Of a stretch of DNA of 64,000 nucleotides, positions 21,410-33,582 are shown one piece after another (within the stretch, counting starts at the first letter, position 1; each line of letters opens with the position of its first letter). The translations under genes were made by a program, and so were the position numbers. The notes under the pieces are model-generated. The model saw only the letters and a program-made list of their open reading frames with translations, made no database searches and was not told the origin of the DNA. This DNA comes from Wyeomyia smithii. Taxonomy: Eukaryota > Arthropoda > Insecta > Diptera > Culicidae. The stretch lies in NCBI RefSeq assembly GCF_029784165.1, contig NC_073696.1, forward strand, positions 235,291,271-235,355,270, read 5' to 3'.

Positions 21410-24000
21410 AATAAATACTACTCTAGTGGCTAGTGGAAGTAATTTTAAATAGCAGTAGAAGTATCAAGATTTGATATATTTTTGGTATGCTTGACTGTTC
21501 GGGTACTGCAAGACAAGTTTTTTTTTAACCTAAAAGATAAATTCTTTTCCGGTGTGCAGCGATTTATGTAAGCGTTCAATGGTGCGAAACCACAATTTTG
21601 TCTCTCACTGAGATATACCACATCCTTTTGTGCGTGGCCCCAGTAGCATTTTATTGTCTGTTTTTTTTTAATCGGTCTCAAATAAGTAAAAATTCAAGCC
21701 TTGGTCAACTAATGTGTCTCTCATTTGTACTACTTCTTCGTACAAAAATTAGTTAAATGTATAATGCAGATTTGTATAATGAATATATTGACAAAGATTG
21801 AAATCACAATATATATATCATATACACAAAACTCTTTACGTTTTGGTAAACTTCGGTCGGACTTCGCTTAGAAAACTGTTATTCATTGGAGAAACGCAGT
21901 AAGCTGCGGCCGCGAATGGACGTAACTTTTCCACGTGTGACTTTTTGCTTACATTTTTCCAGCACTGAAGTTAGTGAAAGTTTATATATTTGAAGATGTA
22001 TTGGCCAAAAGTGGAAGAAGAATTGATGATTTGATCAACTAGAAAATGAGCACGGAGAATTGGACAAATTGAACCACTGGAGCAGAAAAATGTTCTGATT
22101 GCTTGACTGTCTACTCAAAGCAAACTTTAAGTCCTATCGTCGGTCAGAAGAGTGGCTTGTGTCTGGTGAGAGTCGTCCCCAAAAATGTAACAATCATCCG
22201 GTAAAGTATTGACCAGTTTTGACGTGGGACTACGTCTTTGTTTTCTATGCTGGTATGCATTCTGTAAAATTGGAGTTGAAACTGGCAAATGTTGCGTCAG
22301 ATTTCAAACGATAGTAACAGCGTAACCTCATGATGGATAACAATAACCAATATGTTGTTGGATAGATAAAATGTATAACAATTTTGTAATATGCTAGTTA
22401 TCATTATTTTTTCATTGCAAAGCGCCTTAAATCCATAAAATGTGCCAAGGACAAATTTACGCGAACAATGAACCAATTACATGCGAGTATTCCTAGCACA
22501 GACGACATGAATAGACACCAACCATTCCCTGCGATTTACTCTGTATCAATATCCAAAAAGAAATTGACAGAGTCTCCCCGTCCCAATAGGTCAATTTATG
22601 TTTGCTTTCATGAATCTAGACTAATTTGATGTCTCGAAGGTAGAGGTTTTTCGAAAAGTTTGAAACAACACCTTGCTTTGAACAATTTCTAAACCTGCTA
22701 ATAGAACTAATAGAAGCGTAATAGAAACTGATGTCTTGAAAGAAAACATGCTGGTGAAAGCAACAGTACCGTAGAGTATACGTGGAGCAGAGCGCCGCTA
22801 GTTTCTTGTCGTCTATCATTGCAGCGGGCACGACTTCTATTCGCGTGCAATCAAAACTGTAACGCTGCTACTGATGGTTACTGAAAGTTTATCTCATTAA
22901 TATGATAACCATAAAAACCATGAATTACTCAACAAGCAACAAGAATTGACTTTTTGCAACGGTTATAAGTTATTTTTATCTATTTTTTATAGTCGACATT
23001 CACTGAATAATCGTGACCGACATAATCTCGAACGAGCAAATTCCTAGAAATATAAAATTATAAAAGAGTAAGAGCCGGCGAGAGCCTAAAAGAAAGAATT
23101 AATCTATTAAAAATCTTTTTTTTTTTTGCATTTAAACATTGACTAAACATTGATTAGATATTTTTTCATTTCCAACTTAACAAAAAAAATAATATACTTA
23201 TATTAACTGTCTTCGTAATACAGTGAATGTATTTGTTGGCAAATAAAACAAACTTGAGAAGCAAAAAACAAAAATTAATCTTTTCAAGCTTTAACTTGGT
23301 TGTAATTGTTGAATGTTGTTTGTACAAAAGAAAAAAAAAACACTACAGGCACAACATCACTAAGTGTAAATAAAATTCTTTCGAGTGTAATTAATATATT
23401 TCTGAAAAAAATTAAGGAAAGGCTGAGAATTTAAATACGTTTATCACTGAACAAACGAATTTATTGTGTCTGTAATTACAGTAATTACAGCGTTTAGTCC
23501 CACGTCACCATTTCATACAACCCTAGGGCTGTATACCTTGTAGTATTTTTTGGAGAGCATGATCGTTGCCAAGTCATTAGAATGAATACTTACTACGAAA
23601 TTTGGTGCTCTGTATTCGATTGTCATTTGCTGCATCGAGAGGGCAAGCGTGTAAGCCTCTGAGTTACATCAATGAGTTTAAAATAGACATAGTCCATATA
23701 TCATCATTGGGAACATGTCTTGTGAAATGTAATTAATTCAGGACTTATGATAATTTGTATATGGAAACGTAAAGTAAAGGAAAGAAACAAGATCGCGAAA
23801 AAAACGGTGATAGCCTTAGGATTTCTTCGACGCCCTGCAATAAAAAAAAAACTAAATATCATTTGAGAATTTTGTGGGTATTTTGTTAAGCCTCGTTTCA
23901 TGATTTTCTTAGTTTTTAAGCAAATATTGATTTTTGAGTCACTATTTCGAAGTTTCGTAAATCGTGATGACTCAAATTTATGTTAATGGTATGCTAATAA
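21410..24000. other. AT-rich region, no gene recognised
   Basis: Echoes of repeat R occur near 21480-21665. GACGTGGGACTA at about 22218 and its inverted form near 23497 lie about 1.3 kb apart and may be element ends. A small palindrome CTGTAATTACAGTAATTACAG lies near 23470. No coding content that I can support. Confidence 0.4.
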
Positions 24001-24356
24001 TGACAATTTTGGTTTTTTATGGTTTAAAATTAGTTTATTTGACACGGCACGATACATTTTCTGTTTTACTGAGCCAAGTACAATTCGTATTAATTCTACG
24101 TTAGCAGGGAAAAGAGGGAGGCCTTTTTTTAATTCTCGCGGCCGACTACGAGCTAGTGGGGATTTAAGGTGAGAGGAGGGGAGATACAATTCTTGCTTCA
24201 AGCTAATTAAGATATACGATCTATTTGTGTTTCGACTGGTGTTCTTTTTTGTTTTTTAAACATAGATTTAGGCTCTTCGTGTTCGTGTCTCCAGCGTCGT
24301 ATACGGGTATTCTGACAAATAGACAAAAGAATATTAAATTTTAATGTCAGTCTTTT

Positions 24357-27300
24357 TCAAATAACAGTACAGTTGTGTCTTGTACTGAAGATCACCGCTT
24401 CCCAGAATGTCTCTAACGGGTACGTTCGGTTGTTTTTCTCGGGCCTAACCCCACAGAATTCGGCACACGACCAAACAACATCCTCGATGTCATGGTAGCC
24501 ATCGCTACAAACGCAGTGATTACTGTCTACAACCCCTATACGAAAGAGATGCGTGTTTAACGTGTAGTGATTGGACATAAGTCTGGACATCACGCGAATG
24601 AAGTCCCGACCTACATCCAACCCCTTGAACCATGCTTTCGTCGTTACCTTAGGAAAAATGGAATGTAGCCACCGTCCCAGTTCATCTGAATTCCATGATG
24701 ATTGCCAACTGTTGAGTGTCCTCTGACGCAAAATGCTATAAAATTCATCATAAGCAATTGGTCTTTCATAAATATCGCCATCAATAGCACCCACCTTAGC
24801 TAAAGAGTCAGCCTTTTCATTACCCGGAATCGAGCAGTGAGAAGGGACCCACGCTAAGGTAACCCGGTAATTTTTATCTGTTAAAGCACTTAAAAACCGC
24901 CGTATTTTCCCCAGGAAATACGGGGTGTGCTTCACAGTCTTCATCGATCGCAGAGCCTCAATGGCACTGAGACTGTCTGTGAAGATGAAGTAGTGGTCTA
25001 TGGGCAGGGTTTCGATGATCCCAAGAGAGTACTGAATAGCAGCAAGTTCTGCGACGTACACAGAAGCAGAAGCATCGAGTTTGTAGGAGGCGGTAAAGTT
25101 TTCGTGGAAAACACCGAAGCTAGTGGACTCATCTAGATTAGATCCGTCAGTGTAAAACCTTTTATCATAACTAACATGTTTAAACTTATTGGAAAAAATC
25201 TTAGGGATCCTTGGGGTCGCAATTGATCCGGGATACCAGAAATGTCTTGTTTCATGGTGGTGTCGAAGAATATAGCATTATTAGAAGTATCTAAAAGTGC
25301 GACATTGGAGGAATCGTATGAAGAAGGATTAATATTTTGAGCCATATAGTCAAAATATAAAGTCATAAACCTGGATTGAGATTGAAGGTCGACCAACCTC
25401 TCGAAATTTTCAATTACTAATGGGTTCATAACTGTGCATCGAATTAGCAACCGGTAAGAGAGATTCCAGAAAAGATGTTTCAACGGAAGAATACCCGCTT
25501 ACACTTCAAGACTCATCGTATGGGTCGACTGCATGCAGCCCAAGGCAATACGCAAACAACGATATTGTATTCTCTCTAATTTTATGATGTGCGTGTTCGC
25601 GGCGGAGCGAAAGCAGAAACAGCCGTACTCAAGAACTGACAATATCGTTGTTTGGTATAACCTTAGAAGGTCTCCTGGGTGAGCACCCCACCAAGTTCCG
25701 GTAATCGTACGAAGAAAATTAATCCTCTGTTGGCATTTTTGTGTCAGATACCTAATATGACAAGCCCAGGTGCATTTAGAGTCGAACCAGACCCCGAGAT
25801 ATTTAGCGACTAAAACCTGAGAGATCGTTTTACCCGTTAGTAGGAGCTGCAGCTGAGCTGGGTTATGCTTCCTAGAAAAAACGACCAACTCAGTTTTCTC
25901 CGGAGAGAATTCGATACCCAGCTTAAGAGCCCATTCAGACAAATTGTCTAAGGTATCTTGCAATGGTCCTTGCAGATCGCTACCCTCGCTACCAGTAATG
26001 GATACAACGCTATCGTCTGCAAGTTGCCTTAGCGTGCATGAATTTGCAAGACATTCATCGATGTCATTGACGTAAAAATTATATAAGAGAGGACTTAAAC
26101 ATGAGCCCTGGGGAAGGCCCATGTAACTAATTCGGGAAGTTGTCGAATCGCCATGTGAGAAATACATATGCTTTTCTGACAACAAATTGAGCAAAAAGTT
26201 ATTCAAATTTGGTGAAAGTCGCTGCGAATGAAGTTTCGCGCTTAAAACTTCAACAGAGACAGAGTCAAAAGCCCCCTCAATATCCAAGAACGCAGAAGCC
26301 ATTTGCTCTTTTCGAGCAAATGCGAGTTGAATTTCAGTAGAAAGCAACGCTAGGCAATCGTTCGTCCCTTTGCCCCAGCGAAATCCAAATTGAGTATCTG
26401 AAAGTAAACCGTTTGTTTCGACCCATTTGTCTAACCGTAAGAGGATCATTTTCTCCATTAATTTCCGGAGGCAAGAGAGCATCGCAATCGGCCTATATGA
26501 ATTGTGATCAGAGGCAGGTTCCCCGGGTTTCCGAATAGCAATGACTTTTACCTCCCTCCAGTCATGCGGAACAATATTTTGCTCAAGAAACTTGTTGAAC
26601 AAATTCAACAAGCGTCTTTTTGCAGAGTCGGGTAGATTCTTCAACAGGTTGAATTTTATTCTATCTAACCCTGGAGCCTTATTGTTGCACGACAGGAGAG
26701 CGATTGAAAATTCCAACATCGAAAATGGAGGCTCTTCCGTAGTTACTATAAACGCGTCGCGAAAGGTTTTCTGTTCCGGTACAGAGTCCGGACAGACCTT
26801 TTTGGCAAAATCGAGTATCCAGCGATCTGAATACTCCTCACTCTCATTCGAAACGTCACAGTTCCGCATGCGCCTGGCGGTATCCCAAAGAGTGCTCATC
26901 GCTGTTTCCCTCGACAATGCGTTTACGAACCGCCGCCAGTACCCGCGTTTTTTCGCCTTTACTAAGCTCTTCATCTGCCTGCCCAGTGCCTCGTACTTTC
27001 GGAGCAGGTTGATAGTGCCGTACTCCCGGTAGTCCTTATACGCCGCGGACCTTCGCGCGTACAGCTCAGAGCACTCTTTGTCCCACCATTTGTTGGGAGG
27101 GGGCTGTCTAATCGTTACCCCGGGTATTGGTTTCGTCTGAGCTTGCGTCGCGGCGTCGATTATCAAGCCAGCTAAGAACGCGTATTCTTCCTCCGGAGGA
27201 AGTTCCTCGTGAGTCTCGATAGATTCCGCTATATTAGACTCATAACGCTTCCAATCAATATTACGTGTAAGGTCGTAGGAAATATTGATTGGGTTCGGGG

Positions 27301-27988
27301 GAGTTGAACCGTTAGCAATTGATATAACGATTGGAAGATGATCACTACCGTGGGGATCGTTGATTACTTTCCACTGGCAGTCTAACGCTAGTGATGTCGA
27401 GCAGAGGGATAGGTCAAGCACGCTTTCACGTGCTGGAGGATTAGGTACACGTGTCGCTTCCCCAGTATTCAAAAGTGTCATATTGAAGTCGTCGATCAAG
27501 TTACAAATTAAAGAAGATCGGTTGTCGTCGTACAGCGACCCCCATAGCGAACAGTGAGAGTTAAAATCTCCCAAAATCAAAAAAGGTGCGGGAAGCAATT
27601 CTGATATATCAAGGAGTTGCTTCTGTTCAATCCGCGCAGATGGGGGAATATATAACGAAACAAGGCAAAGGTCTTTTCCATTCATATTCGTTTGAATGGC
27701 AACAATTTCAATATTCGAGATCGAGGGGAGGTCGATTCTGAAAAAAGAATAGCACTTTTTGATCCCTAAAAGTACCCCTCCACCGTGTGAGTCTCGATCT
27801 CGACGAATGATGTTAAAATCGTGGAAATAAAGTTGGTCATTTGAATTGAGAAAAGTTTCACAGAGCGCGAACGCATCACAATTGTATGTGTTTAAAAAAA
27901 TAAATAAATCAAATTTGGGGATGATACTTCTGCAGTTCCACTGTAACACAGTGACAAAATTCCTAACATCTTTCGATGAATTAGTCAT
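24357..27988 (-). pseudogene. Retrotransposon ORF2: endonuclease, RT, RNase H
   Basis: The replication protein of the element. ATG at 27988 overlaps the ORF1 stop (ATGACTAA). The N-terminal 230 residues are an APE-type endonuclease, with QWNCRS, CETFL, LGDFNSHCS and GSDHLPI. The RT follows, with NNKAPGLDR, SYRPIAMLS, AFLDIEGAFDSV, GLPQGSCLSP and an LADD active site in place of YADD. At 25499-25501 a TAA interrupts after residue 829; the same frame continues with a Cys-containing segment. A frameshift near 25210 leads to an RNase H domain with all four acidic positions (YTDGSN, VAELAA, FTDSLSA, EKADSLA) and a terminal stop at 24357. Without the stop and shift the protein would be about 1200 residues. 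It is inactive as it stands. Confidence 0.92.
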
Positions 27989-29343
27989 CGAAAGATACGA
28001 TAGCTGAAATGAGGGGCCAAGTTGCTGTGAGTTGCTTCAAAAAGGTTTTCACTGTAGGGAGCAGGGCAAGAAGAATGTTTTGAAGGGGATCTGGTATGTT
28101 GAATGTTTTAAATATCCAGTCCACAATATCAGAGAATTTTATGAACCCTGTTTCTTTTATGTCTTCTGATCGAGAAATGGGTGCACGAGGGGTTTTTGGT
28201 GCCCCAGGAAGCGGTGGGTACTCCTGGTTTGATTTGAAATTAAAACCGGGGGGTACTTGCTTCGGTTTTTCTTCACCGCTTCCTTTTTGTGTTGTCTTAT
28301 TGGTCATTCCGCTAGGGGTTATCTTACGACCTTTGCGAGAAAGATTAGGAGAGTTGATCATTCTCCTCTTCCTAGATCCCTCTGGCAAGGCATAGGAACA
28401 CCCTTCGACGGGATCGTCAGATGTACCCTCATCAGTTGGCAAGAAGGAAAAGATGTTTCCTGTCGAGGGTGGCTCAGCCCTCTTAAGCATTTCTGCAAAA
28501 GAGCGCTTTGATCGTTCCTTAAGGTAACGCTTAATTTTTTCCTCGCGCTGTTTGTACGCGGGACATGCCGGAAGGTCATGCCGAGTTCCCTCGCAATAAA
28601 GACACTTTTCAGTATCCCCACTGCAAGCGTTCTCAGCATGATTGCCTCCGCACTTGCTACAGCGTGCCTTGTTGCAGCAGTAGGTGGCTGTGTGACCTAA
28701 CTGCTTACAGTTTGGGCAATGCATGACCCGCGGTACGAACAGGCGTACAGGTAGACGAACCCTGTCCAAGCGGACGTTACTCGGAAGGAATCCGAAGGGA
28801 AGAATTTCTTCTTCCCTTCTTCGATGGATACTGAATGCAATTGCTTGCAATCCAGTATCTTTACACTTTGCATCAAGGGGTTTTCAAAACAGCCAACTCC
28901 ATGACGCAAAATGTCATCGACAGTGAGATTCCCCTCGGTAACCACACCGTCGATTTCTACATCCTTGGCAGGGATGTACACGCGATACTTTCTCGTGAAG
29001 AGCTCGTAGCCAGCAATTTCGTTTGCTTGCTTCAAGCTACTCACGACAACTCGCAGTTTGTTCGGCCTCACCTTCGTAATCTCGGTAACGGCCGAAAAAT
29101 GTTTTGCCAGGTCTTTGCCAATTTGAATAATATTCAATGGCTTCTTTATGGACCGGAAAAAACAACGTAGGGACCGCCAGCGGCATCTGGGTAAGCTTTT
29201 ACCCGTACTTCCGGTACCCTTGGTACAGGACTTGGCAAAGGGGAGGGCACAGGGGAAGGTAGGGGTGAGCTGATGGGAGAAATTTCAATTTCTTCCCCGT
29301 TTGTTTCCACATCCAGGAAAAGTTGCACCTGCATGTCGTCCAT
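27981..29343 (-). pseudogene. Retrotransposon ORF1 (gag-like, zinc-knuckle), two frameshifts
   Basis: The nucleic-acid-binding protein of the I-clade element. It starts at ATG 29343 with a Pro/Ser-rich N-terminus (SPLPSPVPS repeats). At a T run near 29146 the frame ends in a stop; one more T would join it to the next frame, which carries NIIQIGKDLAKHFSAV and the conserved central domain. A second shift near 28775 leads to the frame with three CCHC knuckles: CPNCKQLGHTATYC, CSKCGGNHAENAC and CLYCEGTRHDLPAC. A Lys/Arg-rich tail and a hydrophobic C-terminus follow, ending TAA at 27981-27983. The stop overlaps the ORF2 start, suggesting coupled translation. Confidence 0.88.
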
Positions 29344-29461
29344 TTTGCGGTAGCGTTACGCTCTACCGCACACAAACGATAAATATTCGAATATGGGGGG
29401 GGGGTTCAAGTAGTTGATATTAAGTTTTAAAAACAATTTTTCAATCTACAATGGATCAAAT

Positions 29462-29600
29462 AAAAAAAACAGTAATACTAATACTAATAACAATAGTAAT
29501 AATAATAATAATAATAATTGTAGTAATAATAATAATAATAACAATAATAATAATATCAATAATAATATTAATAATAATATTATAACATAGTAATAATATT
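29462..29600. repeat. AAT trinucleotide microsatellite in the element's 5' leader
   Basis: About 140 bp of imperfect AAT repeats with AAC and AGT variants, inside the 5' leader of the I-clade element. Either inherited by the family or expanded after insertion. Confidence 0.92.
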
Positions 29601-30109
29601 GATAATAATAGTAAAAATTCTAAAGGTAATACTTCACCGAACGTCTAAGTCACGACCTCACGGCTGATAGTTGGATTAATCGAGTGTCTCCGCAGAACAA
29701 ACAATGACGATCCAGCTTCGTGTTGTGACACAGTGGCCGTATCTTACACGCGACCTTGTAGATGCCACTTGTAGTTGACTTCCACTCGCTCGTACGGTGG
29801 TCCGTGCTGCTAGCAGGGTAACAGCGGTGCGGGAGATTTATTCTTGCTGATATATCAGCTGCGTATCGAATCACTGGCGGGGTAGCCTGCCCCTACCAGT
29901 GTGCAGATGTTTCTGGCGATATACAACAGGCTATTGTTATCGCGCAACACAAGAGCTAATCGACAGAAAAACACCCGTACGATAACTCGGGTATTGTTAT
30001 TTTGCGAACTCAAACGGAGATAAACAATTTGCGTCTAATCGAGACGAAAGCAAAACAACGAATGTCCAGAAGCTTACTCGAAGTTCTATCTTAGTGCGGC
30101 AATTTTGGT

Positions 30110-30660
30110 GTTTGAAGAAAATTCTTTATTGTTTTATATGCATATTTGCTTTTTTTGGAATTTTGGGCTTTGGATGCATGAAACTTTGACAACTTCTGGA
30201 TTCAATAAGTGACTTAGTTCATTTACACATACCAGTAGATTCGTTCAACGCGTTCAAGTTTACCTCGCTGTGGCGGTTTTCAAAAGATTTCGCCCGTGTT
30301 ATTAAAATTTTACCGAGTATAATTATTAAAACTCAACAGACTGAATTCGATATCCCGGAGAACTAACGATTCATAGGAGAAAAATCGCATATTTTACTCC
30401 GTTTTCTTAGATATAACCCAGTTCCAATATAGAAAAAAAATGTATAATATGTGAAACAAATCACGCACACGTGCCTGGCCCCAAAAACATCTCTTAATGT
30501 TGGTTTAAACTGGATTCAAATCATAGAATCTAATAGAAGTTAATACATTTCATCGGAAATTTACTAGACTAAATACACACTGTGACACACACACACGCGC
30601 GCGTGTGTGGCGTTACATTATTTGAAAACTGAGTTGAATTACGCATAATTTTGCTTGTTA
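30110..30660 (+). repeat. Dispersed repeat R, copy 2
   Basis: Aligns in order with 18690-19165: GGGCTTTGGATGCATGAA, GTTTTCTTA, CACACGTGCCTGGCCCC, GTTGGTTTAAAC, then an alternating CA/CG stretch near 30590. The I-clade element inserted at or just inside its left edge. Confidence 0.55.
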
Positions 30661-31170
30661 TCGTTCATCTCTTTTTTTTTGTTATTTATCACTATTTGAT
30701 TTATCTACAGAATGCACAATTGGCATTTGACGAGAGGGCTGTCGTTATTTTAAAAATAATAAAAATAATCCATATTCCTTTCAGAGAGCGAGTAATGGCG
30801 CTATAACCATAAGCTAAAAATGCTAGAACTAGAGTTAGTACTCAAGTTCCAACCGTGACAGTTGAAGCGAGTAAAGGCACTATATCCTTGGTTTCGAAAC
30901 CCGAACATTAGGAGGAAATACCTATGTTCCATCCCAGGAGATTGATCAACAAAGGAATGTACTTTCTTAGCTTTATCACTCCCAACGAATAAGGTTTATT
31001 ACTTCTTAAAAAAGGATCGGTTGGTACGGATTGTCCCCGTACTTAGATTACATTGTATTATATTGAGCTACACAGTAGGCCCGGCCGTTGACAAGAAAAA
31101 TGTATGGAAACCATTTTCAAAATGGTGGATATCATTTTCCAGGATCCTTTCAAGTACTGGCTGTGTTAGT

Positions 31171-31214
31171 GTAGACTAGACTAGATTAGACTAGACTAGA
31201 CTAGACTAGACTAG
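31171..31214 (+). repeat. TAGAC pentanucleotide array
   Basis: About eight to nine copies of TAGAC, one variant (TAGAT). Confidence 0.92.
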
Positions 31215-31439
31215 CTTAGAAAACTGTTATTCATTTTCGTGAGTTGGTTCAAATGAACGAATGGCCCATCCCTAATAACAACTTCTGCAACCGATACAGC
31301 CATTCGCGTTCCATTCTGCATCAGAATTTATTGATCTGGTGCCAGTAACGTGGAACCTAATGTATATGAATAAAACCAGAGTCATAGTTAAATGCAAAAC
31401 GTTTTGCATAAACTTAATGCCTTTTTGCATTGTACACTG

Positions 31440-32141
31440 GGTGCCTTTTTGCATTGTTTTTATGCGTTTTTAAACGCGGTTTGCTACAAAAACGGGGATT
31501 GTTTTAACGCGACTGGGAAGATCATTTAGAAGCTGTATCAAATAATCAAATAAACCAGCTGCGTAAACAAGACAATAAAGACAACGAATTTCGAAGAGCC
31601 GAATTCATGAAAGTGAATCGATCAAATACTATCTTCAGAAATCTGGTCAGTACCAAAATCATGAATATTTTTTGCTGGTTGCACTGCTTCAACGATAACA
31701 GCTTTTTGAAAAAAAAAAAAAACCAACAGTGCAAATCATCATGACTATGCCAACACCGGTTAATACTTTATAAGTGTAATGATTTGGAACCATCTATGCA
31801 ATGTGCTGGAGATACGCTAGGACATCACCTGCATTATGGACAACACATTCGTTATCCAGGTTTCAAACTTGAACAAAAGTTGCGTTAATTTTACACAATA
31901 TTGATATGGTTTCGTTCTATTCAATTCAATACATGAATCTAAAATAATTGTGCGTGGCCCCAACGGCATTCTTACTGTCTGTTCGGTTTACTGGTACCAA
32001 GTATTCTTCGGCTTCTCTAATCAGCTTGCTAAGATGAGTGAAAGCTGGAAACAGCTGCATGATCACTTCCCCAACCAGAAAAAGGCTATGCCATACTAAC
32101 CCCAGTAAATCGAGCATAAGCATCACCAAGTTTGCTGTCAT
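31440..32141. repeat. Dispersed repeat T, copy 1
   Basis: 31600-31870 parallels 47430-47700: GAATTCATGAAAGTGAA, GTCAGTACCAA, TTGCACTGCTT, AACGATA, ATCATCATG, CCGGTTAATACTT and ACACATTCGTT occur in the same order. The 31930-32140 part shares the GTGCGTGGCCCC box with repeat R. No coding content; class unknown. Confidence 0.5.
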
Positions 32142-32499
32142 TTTTAATCAAACCTTTTGTTAACACTGCTCCGTTAAGCAGCAAATGAGCTATAAATAAA
32201 TAACTTTAAGCATGTACGATCGCATCACTTATCAAGGTGAATCCTGAACCAATATACCCTTTACTACTAATAAAAATCCCTTTCCTGTGGCCTTTGCGGA
32301 GATGCAGATAATAATACGGTCCCCAAACAGGAAAGATCACGCTAGCATCCTTTTCTTCTTCCCATCTGATTGCGAGGACGGGGTTTCACTGTTATTGACC
32401 CCTTAAAAAGTTACAAGGAAATTTTTTTTATTGACATCGATTTTTGTTTTCCTAATTATGTAAGTTAAACGGTCCAATCAGTTTCCATCTACTATTTTT

Positions 32500-32914
32500 A
32501 CTGTTTTTTTTTAAACACAATGGTTTACAGCTTGTTTTTTGAAGTAGAATACTTCGCTCAGGAAGTTCGGCTACATAGGGATGTGAAATGAAAATCCAAA
32601 ACCGAAAAAAGTGAAAAATATGTCCAATTTCAAATGCTAATAAATCGGTTAGTAATCGATGGATTTTTTTCGTTCTTGCAGCAATTGATCGGAAAATCTT
32701 CTAAGATTCTTACCAAAAGAAGATAATTGTAATTTTATTATTCACACTGTTGTACTATTGAAAATAGTCAAGCCTTGTCAAAACGAAAAATTTGACCTCT
32801 GATTGGTCGTTATATGATTGCTTCCCAAGCACGGTCGACAGAATCATATACCCTACAATTTAAAACATGCCTTTTGGCCTATATAAGAGCCTGTTTCAGC
32901 CGAAGCCGCTCATA
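32500..32914 (+). repeat. Dispersed TATA/CCAAT-bearing repeat, copy 2, left part
   Basis: Same family as 1196-1860 and 57180-57650, in reverse orientation to both. It starts near the GAAGTAGAATACTTC motif (about 32540), with ATTGG at 32802-32806 and CCTATATAAGAGCC at 32878-32891. It is interrupted at 32914 by a retrotransposon insertion and resumes at 33583. Confidence 0.75.
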
Positions 32915-33363
32915 CGATCAACGGTCATCCCATCGAATGGTCCAGCAAGGCAGGCTACCTCGGTGTAACCATCGACGACAAACTGCTCTACAATGCTCAC
33001 ACAGACAGCCTCAGAAAAAGATGCATCGGACTGATGAATCAATTATACCCGTTGGCATGCCGTAGGTCGCGGTTGTCGCAACGAAATAAAATCGCAATCT
33101 TCAAAATGATAGTCGCACCGGTGGTAAACTATGCCATGCCACTATGGGGTTCCTGTGCCGAGACCCATAAAAAGAAACTCCAGGTAGTCCAGAATCGTCT
33201 GCCAAGGAACATAATGAATGCCCCCTACGACATCCGAATAACAGACCTGCATCGAGCGGCCGGATGCAAGACAGTACAGGAGCGGATAGAGGATTCCTAC
33301 GCCAGTTTTGTGGAGAAGGCTCTCTCCTCAGAGCACCAACTCATTCGAGGCCTGGTGAATTAG
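32914..33363 (+). pseudogene. C-terminal RT fragment of the truncated Jockey insertion
   Basis: The frame is open from the insertion junction to the stop at 33361-33363, about 149 codons without a break. It includes GYLGVTIDDKLLYN (the region after the RT palm), NYAMPLWGSCAE, and KKLQVVQNRLPRNI followed by the DLHRAAG segment typical of the Jockey C-terminus. The polymerase core is absent because reverse transcription stopped early, so it is non-functional by truncation rather than by mutation. The lack of lesions suggests a recent insertion. Confidence 0.88.
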
Positions 33364-33582
33364 GTTATAAAATTTTAGTGTAAGTAGGATTTTCAATTTA
33401 AATATCGATGGTTGAACCATCAGAATAATGCACAAATGAAAAAAGAAGCAATAACAGATATTAAAAATATTTAACGAGGAATCCGAAGTTGAAAACAAAT
33501 ATTGTAAATCTCTTAAAATGTTTCAACATTGTACAAAACAAAAAGAATTAAATAAAGACCAATTTTAATGTAAAAAAAAATA
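32915..33582 (+). mobile_element. 5'-truncated Jockey-type retrotransposon with 13-bp duplication
   Basis: The insertion is flanked by perfect copies of GAAGCCGCTCATA at 32902-32914 and 33583-33595. Its 3' end has AATAAA-like signals and a nine-base A run. The related repeat at 57.2-57.3 kb shows the uninterrupted target (GAGCCGCTCATAATAG in complement), which confirms the boundary. The body encodes the C-terminal end of a reverse transcriptase. Confidence 0.95.

Larger units (their letters stand above)
24014..30099 (-). mobile_element. Full-length I-clade non-LTR retrotransposon
   Basis: 6086 bp on the minus strand, from 30099 (5' end) to 24014 (A-rich 3' end). It is flanked by perfect 10-bp copies of CAATTTTGGT at 24004-24013 and 30100-30109. 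It has a 5' leader of about 750 bp, an ORF1 with three zinc knuckles, and an ORF2 with endonuclease, reverse transcriptase and RNase H, then a 3' UTR of about 340 bp. The RNase H domain places it in the I group (I or Loa-like). Damage is light: two frameshifts in ORF1, one stop and one frameshift in ORF2. A severely truncated relative lies at 46741-46849. Confidence 0.93.

Noticed and set aside
22216..23510. 1.3-kb element bounded by GACGTGGGACTA inverted ends
   Set aside because: Only about 13 bases pair and flanks diverge at once; not enough to call an element.
26541..27032. 163-codon open frame on the + strand
   Set aside because: It lies antisense to the retrotransposon ORF2 and has no motif of its own.
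27030..27400. Host endonuclease gene
   Set aside because: The APE-type motifs are continuous with the RT frame of the retrotransposon.
24014..30099. LTR retrotransposon
   Set aside because: No long terminal repeats, protease or integrase. The APE endonuclease, A-rich 3' end and short target duplication show a non-LTR element.
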